From positions 7,035,565-7,099,564 of the forward strand of contig JALPQD010000044.1 of the NCBI GenBank assembly GCA_023101885.1: a stretch of DNA of 64,000 nucleotides. The letters are read 5' to 3'. Below the pieces are notes generated by a model, which saw only the letters and a list, made by a program, of their open reading frames with translations, searched no databases and had not been told where the DNA came from. The position numbers and the translations under genes were made by a program. This document shows, in pieces, positions 32,501 to 41,200 of the stretch. Position 1 is the stretch's first letter, and the number at the start of each line of letters is the position of its first letter. This DNA is from Typhlomys cinereus (lineage: Eukaryota; Chordata; Mammalia; Rodentia; Platacanthomyidae).

Positions 32501-33609
32501 CTTAGAACAGCTTTCATTGTGTCCCAGAGATTTTGGTAAGTTGTATTTTCGTTATCATTCACTTTCAGGAAATCTTGAATTTCCTTTTTAATTTCTTCCT
32601 GAATCCAGTTCTCATTCAGCATCATATTGTTAAGTTTCCAGGAGTTAGTGTATTTTCTCTTGTTTGATGTGTTGTGGATGTCCTGCTTTAGGCCGTGGTG
32701 GTCTGATAGGGCACAGGTTAGAATTTCAACTTTCTTGTATATGTGTAGATTCATTTTGTGGCCCAATATGTGATCTATTTTGGAGAAAGTTCCGTGTGCT
32801 GCTGAGAAAAATGTGTATTCTTTGGTGTGTGGGTGAAAAGTTCGATAGAGATCTGTAAGGTCCATTTCTTTCAGGGTTTGATTAAGTTCCAAAGTGTCTC
32901 TGTTAAGCTTTTTTTTTTTTATTTCAGCTCATACAAACTTATTAGGTACACCAGTTCCCTCCCTCCCTCCTCCTCCCCCCGTACCCCCTGCTCCCCCTCC
33001 CCACCCCTCTCCCTCCCCATCCCCCAGTGCCTCCCACCCCAATTCCCAGAGAGTCCTTTCTTGTGCATGTCTGATTTTCCTCTGGGCCCTCCTCTCCGGT
33101 GACGTACAAGTACCCAGTGGTCTGTTAAGCTTTTGACCTCTTGATCTATCCCACGTTGAGAGGGCAGTGTTGAAGTCCCCAAGAATTATCGTTTAGGGGT
33201 TGATTTCTTGCTTTAGACGCTGTAGGGTTTTCTTAATGAATGCGGAGGGGCCCGTATTGGGTGCATATATGTTCAGTATTGTGAAGTCTTCCTGGTGAAT
33301 TGTACCTGTGACTAAAATGTAGTATCCATCCGTGTCTCTTATAATTTTCTTTGGTTTGAAGTCCACTTTGTCTGATAGCATAATGGCTACCCCTGCCTGT
33401 TTTCCGCTTCCATTTGCTTGTAGAATTGTTGACCAGCCTTTTATTTTTAGAGTGTGCCTATCTTTTGTGGTGAGATGGGTTTCCTGCAGGTAGCAGATTG
33501 ATGGATTGTGATTTTTAATCCAAGTTTGTAATCTGTGTCTCTTGATCGGTGAGTTAATTCCATTAACATTTAGTGTTATAATGGTGAATCTATTTTTGGT
33601 TCCAGACAT
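29565..33609 (-). pseudogene. L1-B ORF2, broken
   Basis: Start MSGTKNRFTIITLNVNG at 33609, stop after LIGGS-equivalent at 29565. Endonuclease motifs ([18 protein letters not shown]) and the RT core ([15 protein letters not shown]) are visible. Lesions relative to L1-C: a nonsense change at NPQ (33193), the 208-bp nested L1 (32913-33120), a 1-base loss near 31559 (DKIQ-frame), a Tyr-to-stop at 31085 and a 1-base loss near 30746. Corrected for the insertion, the length is about 3825 bp. One substitution makes the EN motif read CYLQET instead of CCLQET. Confidence 0.87.
32913..33120 (-). mobile_element. 208-bp L1 3' end nested in L1-B ORF2
   Basis: Perfect 14-bp duplication tctgttaagctttt (32899-32912, 33121-33134). 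It contains only the poly(T), 'atttcagctcatacaaacttattagg', the C/T-rich tract and the start of the 3'UTR. Its variant 'aacttattagg' is shared with L1-B itself and with the L1 at 55531, so it belongs to the same young subfamily. Confidence 0.93.
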
Positions 33610-33659
33610 TTATTATGTTTAGTAGCTTTTATAAGTATATTGCTTCGTTTTTAATGATG

Positions 33660-34724
33660 TTATACTTGCCTTCTGTTCTCCTGGATATGACTGTTTTTTT
33701 CTTCACGCTTGAGTATCATTTCTAGCATTTTTTGAAGGCCTGGTTTGGTGGCCATGTATCCCTTAAAGTTGTCTTTGTGCTGGAAAATTTTTCTTTCTCC
33801 CTCGATCATGACAGATAGTTTTGCAGGGTAAATCAGCCTGGGTTGACATTTTTGCTCATTCAATACTTGAAGTATGTCTCTCCAAGCTCTTCTTGCTTTT
33901 ACTGTTTCGACTGAGAAGTCATTTGTTATTTTAATAGGTTTACCTTTAAAAGTGACTTGTTTTTTCTCCCTTGAAGCTCTCAGCACCAGTTCTTTATCTT
34001 GAATGTGGAGTGTTTTAACTATTATTTGCCGTGGCCTGCTTCTATTTTGGTCGTATCTGTTTGGGGTGCGGATTGCCTCTTGTATATGGATGGGCCTCTC
34101 TTTTTTTAGATGAGGAAAGTTTTCCTTGATGATCGTTTGAAAAATTTTCTCAGGGGTGGTATTTTGAGATTCTTGCTCTGGTATTCCATGAATACACATG
34201 TTATGCTTCTTCAGGGTGTCCCATATCTCTTGGATATTTCTCTCAAGTATCTTTTTGGCTTTATCAACCTCTTCCATTGAGCTGGTTAGTACTCCCACTT
34301 TATCTTCAAGGTCTGAAATTCTGTTTTCTGCTTCGTTAGTTCTGTTGATAAGACTCTCTGTGGCGTTCTGGGTTGAAGATAACTTGTCTTTTAGCTCAGT
34401 TTTAAACTCTGCTTGAGTTTGTTTTAACTGCTCTATGCCACTTTTTGTTTCTTGCACTGTTTTTCTCAACTCCTCCAGATGTGTGTTGTGTTCCTCTTCA
34501 AAGTGATTGATTCGATTATGTAATTCCTCCCGGATTTCCTCTTTCATAGTATTGAACATGATAATGATCATATTTTGAAAGACCTTATCCTGGGTGAGGC
34601 TTTCTTGGCCTTTTTCCGCGGGTTTGTTCTTGTTGGAGTTTAACATTATGGGATTAATTTCTTCAGTGGGAAATTTGTTTACTTGAGTGCTGCTTCTCAT
34701 GGATTTTCACTTTGACTTTGGCAT
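33660..34724 (-). pseudogene. L1-B ORF1, nearly intact (nonsense at codon 6)
   Basis: From 34724 the frame reads MPKSK then TGA (other copies have TGC, Cys). From 34700 it is open for 346 codons to RRQV at 33660. It has a basic/Asn-rich head, a heptad-repeat coiled coil (EELRKTVQETKSGIEQLKQTQ...), an RRM-like block (MCIHGIPEQESQ) and a CTD (RTPNRYDQNRSRPRQIIVKTLHIQDKELVLRASREKKQVTFKGKPIKI split here only for quoting). A downstream Met could restart translation. Confidence 0.85.
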
Positions 34725-34799
34725 TGTCATTTTAACTCTTAAGATCTCTCAATTTCACTAAACTGAATTATTTGGCCTGGGTCCTGGTGGGCAGGGCCC

Positions 34800-35288
34800 G
34801 AACGGGGACTTACCTAGGGTGCGGGGTGAGGCCCGGCTGGACCGCGCGGGGCGCGTCCCAACCGGCGGAGCGGGGTGGCGTGGAGCTATTTAACCCGACG
34901 GCAACTGGGGCGGGGCCCGGGCACAGGGGGAGGTCCTCCTGGTCCCTCGGCCCCCGCGCGGCTCTGGCTGGATGGTGGGAGTTGGAGCTGGGTCCCTGTG
35001 TGCTGACCTGGGGTCCTAGGGCGCGGGGTGAGGCCCGGCTGGACTGCGCGCACGTGTCCCGACCGGCGGAGCGGGGTGGGGTGAAAAGGGAGGATGGGCG
35101 CGTCGGCGGGGAGCTATTTAACCCGAGGGCAGCTGGGGCAGGGCCCGGCTGCAGGGGGAGGTCCTCCTCGTCCCTCGGCCTCCGCGCGCGGCTCCGGCTG
35201 AATGGTGGGTGTCGGAGCTGGGTCCCTGTGGGCTGATCTGGGGTCCTAGGGCGCGGGGTGAGGCCCGGCTGGACCGCGCGCACGTCCC
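34800..35288 (-). promoter_or_regulatory. L1-B 5'UTR: tandem ~230-bp promoter monomers, type 2
   Basis: ctagggYgcggggtgaggcc starts at 34814, 35016 and 35246: one 202-bp unit, one 230-bp unit and a 43-bp partial unit. Each contains a 'gagctatttaacccg' box, an AT-rich TATA-like island in GC-rich DNA. The element end lies in the third unit at 35288. This CpG-rich block belongs to the L1, not to the adjacent receptor gene. Confidence 0.8.
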
Positions 35289-35302
35289 GCTTTCTCTTTC
35301 TT

Positions 35303-35328
35303 GATGGACCAGCTGATATGTCAAGTAC
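35303..35328 (+). promoter_or_regulatory. Putative OR exon splice acceptor remnant
   Basis: Joining 28081-28107 to 35303 gives a long pyrimidine tract followed by gatggaccag and the leader to the ATG. OR coding exons are usually preceded by an intron whose acceptor lies just upstream of the ATG, so ...gaccag/ctgatatg could be that acceptor. The right-hand duplication (gctttctctttctt) still provides 14 bases of pyrimidine tract. Inference only. Confidence 0.35.
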
Positions 35329-36318
35329 ATGGAAGCAAGAAATAAAACCAATATATTAGAGTTTTTACTCGTAGGATTTTCCCAAGATGCAGAGCACCAA
35401 CCGATGCTTTTCGAACTGTTCCTGTCCACGTACCTGGTCACAGTTCTTGGGAACCTGCTCATCATCCTGGCTGTCAGCTCTGACTCCCACCTCCATGCCC
35501 CCATGTACTTTTTCCTCTGCAACCTGTCCTTTTCTGACATCTGTTTCATAACAACCACTATCCCTAACATGCTGGTGAACATTCGAACACAGAGCAAATC
35601 CATCACCTATGTGGGTTGTTTCAGCCCAATGTATTTTTTCATGGTCTTTGGAGGCATGGATACATTTCTCCTTGCTGTGATGGCCTATGACCGATTCGTG
35701 GCCATCTGTCACCCCCTTCAATACCCAGTCATCATGAGCCCCCATCTATGCATCCTATTGGTACTCATTTTCTGGTTCATCAGCTTCTCGTATGCTCTGA
35801 TCCAGACACTGTCTATGCTGCGGCTGTCCTACTGCACCAATAGGGTTATTCAACACTTTTACTGTGAACTTGCTTAAGTTCTCCTTTTAGCCTGCTCGGA
35901 CACACTGGCCAACTACATCCTGCTGTATATAGTGACTTTCCTTCTTGGCTTTGTTCCTTTCTCAAGGATCCTCTGTTCCTATTCTCACATTGTCACCTCC
36001 ATCTTAAGAATCCCATCAACAGATGGAAGACACAAAGCATTTTCTACCTGTGGGTCTCATCTGTCTGTGGTTTCTTTATTCTATGGAACAGGCCTTGGTG
36101 TGTACTTCAGTTCTGACGCATTGTCCTCTCCCTGGACGGGCATGGTGGCCTCAGCGATGTACACAGTGGTCACCCCCATGTTGAACCCCTTCATCTACAG
36201 TTTGAGAAATAGGGACATTAAGAAGGCTGTACTAAGACTTCTTGGGAGAACATTTTATATCAAACGATGGGATCCTTGGTTCTGGGTTTATGAACAGAAG
36301 AAGAAATTCTGCTTTTAA
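35329..36318 (+). pseudogene. Olfactory receptor, OR7-like, one in-frame stop
   Basis: Class II olfactory receptor (Golf-coupled GPCR of olfactory cilia) in a single coding exon. N-glycosylation site NKT at residue 5. Motifs in order: [13 protein letters not shown] (TM2), [15 protein letters not shown] (end of TM3), SY near TM5, [13 protein letters not shown] (TM6), [14 protein letters not shown] (TM7). The frame is continuous for 329 codons except codon 183, where CELA is followed by TAA; relatives have CEL-Q there, so a C-to-T change of a Gln codon is likely. No indels. The C-tail is about 15 residues longer than usual. The OR7/OR7E assignment rests on [17 protein letters not shown] and [11 protein letters not shown] polymorphic stop is possible. 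Confidence 0.93.
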
Positions 36319-36329
36319 AACAGGACTCT

Positions 36330-36895
36330 GCCCACACCATTCCCTCAAGGCACTAGGAGCATTATGGAAGAGGGGGCGGAAGACAGCAAAAGCTAGAGGG
36401 TGGGAAAGGAGGTTGCTGGTCATGGTCTTCTGGATGTTAACTGGGCTTCTGTGCCCATGAACTCATGGTAATTGCATTTCCCTCCACAAGATCTGCATAA
36501 GATTTGGCCTGTCAGCATTTCACCAAGGAGGGGAAAGACGTTATGAGTCACTGCCCCTCCTCGAGAGACTATGGAGGGAGTATGCTGGCTGTAGGAAGGG
36601 GAGCTATCTTCTTCAGTGGTATACACACTGATATATTGTCTCTGCTGCAGGAAGTACCCAGGCACATGGTACTGCAGGCGACCCATATGAATCCCATGGG
36701 CCTTACATACACAAAAAGACATGAAGTAGGAGGGAGACTGGCTGGAAGAAGAAGGTTTTTCAGTGGGAGGAGGAGAGGGGTTGGGATCAGGTAATATGGG
36801 GTGAAAGTGCTTGAAATTCAAGGCATACATGTATGAAACTGTCAGATAATTTAAAAAGATAAACTCTTTTAATTTCATTTAAATAAAAGGATTTG
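36330..36895 (+). mobile_element. Old Lx-like L1 3'UTR (plus strand)
   Basis: 'gcattatggaagagggggcggaag', 'ggtgggaaaggaggttgctgg', 'cctccacaagatctgcataagatttggcctgtcagcattt' (split here only for quoting) match the Lx-type rodent L1 3' end as I remember it. Located 12 bp after the OR stop codon. It is diverged and has no ORF. Confidence 0.65.
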
Positions 36896-36951
36896 GCTTT
36901 TTAAAATCTATTTTTCTGTCTTCGATCAAAATTAAATTATTTCACGGAAAC

Positions 36952-37468
36952 TTTTTTTTTTTTTTTTTTTAGTGATGAGAATGAAGTATTTATTCAACAA
37001 ATTACATAACTTGTGACTGTTATACAAACTAATGCAGGATTTTATGGACCCAAATCCAACTATGTCTGCTTCGAAACTTTTGTCTGGACAATCAATATCT
37101 TTCAAAAGTCAAAGACCTTCTTATTCTAACCACATCATGCCCGTGATAAAATCGGGATTTTTTCAGCAGTTACCTTGACACCTGGCAATGAACTCCATCA
37201 AGAGCTATCTGGATTGTCTCTAGTTAACGTGTGCTGTCCCCAAATGCAGGCTGATGGCTTGCGCTGTGCCGAGAGGGTCTCAGAAGTCAGTCAATACATT
37301 GGTAAGCTGGGCAAAGTGAAGTGGGGCGTTTAGCTGTTCCACTTTCAGTACGCATACTGGCTTCCTATCCTGCGGTGCCCGGTCTTCAAAATGTTCAGCT
37401 GTCTCCCAAAACCCATAAGAATGTTGGGAGTATACAAGAGTATCAGGCATGGACCCCAAGAATGTTCT
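36952..37468 (-). pseudogene. Processed retrocopy, parent not recognised
   Basis: Poly(T) at 36952-36970, then the complement of GAATAAATACTTCATTCTC, a polyadenylation signal. On the minus strand a frame reads ...YGFWETAEHFEDRAPQDRKPV... and ends LTNVLTDF at 37280, with 3'UTR-like sequence after it. The arrangement (short coding end, 3'UTR, signal, tail) is that of a 5'-truncated retrocopy. I do not recognise the protein; the N-terminal extension through the (CT)n tract is spurious. Confidence 0.6.
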
Positions 37469-37520
37469 CTCTCTCTCTCTCTCTTTCTCTCTCTTCCCCT
37501 TCCTCCCCTCTCTCGCTCGC
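37469..37520 (+). repeat. (CT)n microsatellite
   Basis: About 45 bp of ctctctct with single-base interruptions at the 5' edge of the retrocopy. The reverse strand gives the Arg/Glu-rich peptide seen in frame. Confidence 0.85.
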
Positions 37521-38152
37521 TTACTCACTCAACATTTGTAACATCTACATTGGACTGTAGCATAAAATGAGAGTGTAGACTTCCCTTCCTAATATTTAGC
37601 CAACTTTATAATTCTGTCTGTCAAGCAACAGGGACGCATTTAGAATGTACCCCGGTGTTCATACTTAGCCTGGTCTGCTCATGACCTTTTTGCTCTGTCC
37701 CGTTTATCTGCCTAATAGTCTCTTAGGAGTGTGTTGATGTTCGTGGCCTTAAAACATGTAATGTTTACTGTGTTCAAAAACAGAGTCAGGTTGGTGTTTT
37801 CACAGCATTCTGTAAAAGCTAGTCGGTAAACATGCACCATATACTCACTCTGTTCCGGGCAGCGGGAACAGCACAGAGAACTAGGGTGCACATGGGTCCC
37901 AGTGATACTCATCTTCTAACATGGGAGACGCAAAGACCAAAGCTTCACTGCAGATGGCAGCGGGTGCAAGGAGGGAAATCAAGTCAGTCAGGAAGGAGGC
38001 AAGCAGGTGGCTGTCTGAAGAAGGTGCTGTAATGTCCACTCACAGATCTGTCTCTCAAAGGAAGTCACGTGTGAATTGGACCGTGAATTATGCTGGAGGT
38101 ATCAGAGTTGAGCCTCGTCAGCTGGGGACAGACGCAGCTAAAACACCATTTG

Positions 38153-38188
<36 letters not shown>

Positions 38189-38289
38189 TCTATCTAAGAC
38201 ACTGGCTTGGAACTTCCCAAGTAGCCTACATTGTCTGGTCATTGAGCCCCAGGGATTTGCCTCCCGATGGACCCCATGTCTAGCTCTTT
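37521..38289. other. Mostly unique stretch with a (GTTA)n run
   Basis: No gene. 37840-38035 (actctgttccgggcagcgggaacagcac, ggtggctgtctgaagaaggtg) has the feel of an ancient mammal-wide repeat, family unassigned. 38153-38187 is (GTTA)8-9, a simple tetranucleotide repeat. Confidence 0.5.
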
Positions 38290-41200
38290 TCTTTTTTTTT
38301 AATTTTTAAAACAAATTTTTTATTATTAGTCCGCTCATACAAACTTAATAGGTACACCAATTTCCTCTCTCCCTCCTCCTCCCCCCGAACCCCCTGCTCC
38401 CCCTCCCCTCACCCCTCCCTCCCCATCCCCCAGTGCCTCCCGCCCTAATTCCCAGAGAGTCCTTTAATATGCATCCCTGACTCTCCTCTGGGCCCTCCTC
38501 TCCAATGACGTACAAGGACCCAGTGGCATTTCCCTGAACCCTTTCCCGTGTTCCCCTTAGGCATAGGAACACTGCTGTGGCTGCCAATCCCTTGCCTCCA
38601 AGGATCTTTGTGCCGTTAGCAGATGCTAGACTTTGTGAGGTCAATAGTGTGTTGGACATTGCGCAGGGCATGCAAAGTCCAATTATGATTGCTTCAGCCC
38701 TAACTAGTATGGAGTATCTTACATATCATTGCTCCTCCCATCCTTTTGCTCTTACACTCTTACCGCCCCCTCTTCTGCAAATTTCCCTGAGCTTCAAGAT
38801 GGGGAGAGATTAAGCTGGCCTAGTTCTAGGTGGTTGATATAGAGTCTCTGAAGTTCTGGATTGTGGTTTGTTGATTTTCTTTGCAGTTTGCTGCTCCTGC
38901 AATGCCCTTCACTCCATCCTGGTGGGCATTGTATGTTACTCCCTGGCCAGAGACAAAAGCTGTTAGAGTCTTGTGATAAAAGCACATTCAAAGGTAGATG
39001 AATAAAAGTGGGAAACCACAGTGAGGAAAGGTCTATCACCCATTTGCAAAATTGTTACTTTTTATCTGCCAGACTATATGCCCTCCTCTTCTGGTGAGAT
39101 CACACCCCCTCAGTAGTAAATGATCAGGAACAAAAGTCTGCGAACTTAATCAGATGTCTCATTACTTATTTGGGTCCTTGGTGGAGGCCTATTTTCCCTG
39201 CTGTAACATGGTCCGATCTCTCCTTCTTTCTGGTGTGGCCCTCCTACCCCATCCCTCCTGTTCATAATCCTTGCAATTACTGTCTCTAGGTGGGCTGGGT
39301 GGGTTTGGTACTACGAGCCACCTATAAGGGAGTACATACGGCGCTTAATTTTCTGGGTCTGGGATACTTCACTTAATATAATTGTTTCTAATGACATCCA
39401 TTTCCCGGCAAATTCCAGTAATTCATCATTTTTGATGGCTGAGTAGTACTCCATTGTATAGATGTACCACAGTTTCCTTATCCACTCGTCAACTGTTGGA
39501 CATTTAGGTTGATTCCATGACTTTGCTATTGTAAACAGTGCTGCTATGAACATGGTCGAGCTTGTGCTATCGAGGCGAACCTCTGCTGCATGGGGGGTTA
39601 TTCCCAAAAGTGGGATAGCAGGGTCATATGGCATTTCAATCTTTAATTTCTTTAAGAATCTCCAGACGGCTCGCCAGAGTGGCTGTATGAGCCTGCATTC
39701 CCACCAGCAATGTAGGAGAGTTCCGCTCTCTCCACATCCTCTCCAGCATTTGTAGTTGTTTGTATTGTGGATTTTTGCCATCCTGACCGGGGTGAGATGA
39801 TATCTCAGGGAAGTTTTGATTTGCATTTCCCTGATGGCTAAAGAAGTGGAGCATTTTTTCAGATATTTGTTAGACATTTTAATTTCATCCCTGGTAAAGT
39901 TTCTTTTAAGTTCCAGGGCCCATTTTTTAATTGGGCCATTGTTTTCCTTGGAGTTTAGTTTTCTAAGTTCTTTGTGCACTCTGGAAAGTAGAGCTCTGTC
40001 AAATATGTGGTTAGTGAAGATTTTCTCCCGTTCTGTAGGTTGCCTTTGAGCTCGCGTTACAATCTCTTTATCTGAACAGAAGCTCTTTAATTTCACAAGA
40101 TCCCAACTGTTGAGAGTTGGTAGCAGTGACTGTGCCATTGGATGTCTGTTTAGGAACTGTTGGCCTAGCCCAATCAGCTCGAGGGAGTTCCCTATCCTTT
40201 CAACTATGGTTTTTATAGTCTCTGGCCTGATATCAAGGTCCTTGATCCATTTGGAATTAAGTCTTGTACATGGTGACAGGTACAGGTCCAGCTTTAATCT
40301 TCTGCATGTGGAGATCCAGTTTGGCCAGCACCATTTGTTGAAGATGCTGTCATTTTTCCATTGGATTCTTTGGGCCCCTTTGTCAAAGATCAAATGGCTG
40401 TAATTTTGTGGGCTTATATCTGGGTCTTCAATCCTTATCCATTGATCTGTGTGTCTATTTTGGAACCAGTACCAGGCTGTCTTTATAACTATGGATTTGT
40501 AGTATAGACTTAGGTTTGGTATGGTAATACCTCCAGCAGTGTTTTTGTTACTCAGGATTGTCTTTGCTATCCTGGGTCTTTTGTGCCTCCATATGAACTT
40601 TGAGATTGTTTGGTCAACTTCTTTGAAGAATTGCTTTGGGATTTTGATTGATATAGCATTGAGTCTGTATATTGCCTTGGTAGGATGGTCATTTTTACGA
40701 TGTTGATTCTGCCAATCCAGGAACATGGGAGGTCTTTCCACCTTCTGGTGTCTTCTGCTATTTCTTTCTTTAGGGTTTTAAAGTTTTCGTTGTAAAGGTC
40801 TTTTACCTCCTTGGTTAGGTTTATACCAAGGTATTTCATTTTTTTAGGGGTTATAGTAAATGGGATTGTTTCTCTCAAGGCTTTTTCACTTCTTTCATTT
40901 TGGGCATATAGGAAGGCCTCTGATTTTTGTACATTTATTTTGTATCCTGCCACCCTGCTGAACTTCTCAATTAGTTCCAGAAGCTTCCTGGTGGAGGTTT
41001 TGGGATCACTCAGGTATATGGTCATGTCATCTGCAAATAGGGATAGCTTGACTTCTTCCTTGCCGATTTGAATCCCTCTTATGTCCCTTTCTTGCCTTAT
41101 GGCTTCAGCTAAGACTTCAAGTACAATATTGAATAGAAGTGGTGAGAGTGGACAGCCTTGTCTAGTTCTTGATCGAAGTAGGAATGCTTCCAATTGTTCC

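Larger units (their letters stand above)
28108..35288 (-). mobile_element. L1-B: full-length L1 with 3' transduction, upstream of an OR exon
   Basis: Antisense insertion bounded by the perfect 14-bp duplication gctttctctttctt (28094-28107, 35289-35302). In element sense: 230-bp GC-rich promoter monomers (35288-34800), ORF1 (34724-33660), ORF2 (33609-29565), 3'UTR, poly(A) (28541-28554), a 422-bp transduced segment, and a second poly(A) (28108-28118). The L1 body is about 6.5 kb without the 208-bp nested L1. Both ORFs carry inactivating changes, detailed separately. Confidence 0.9.

Noticed and set aside
34800..35288. CpG-rich block just upstream of the olfactory receptor as its promoter
   Set aside because: It is periodic at 230 bp, matches the L1-C 5'UTR, and lies inside the L1-B target duplications, so it is L1 promoter sequence.
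38153..38187. (GTTA)n as a telomere-like or regulatory array
   Set aside because: A short simple tetranucleotide repeat with no flanking structure.
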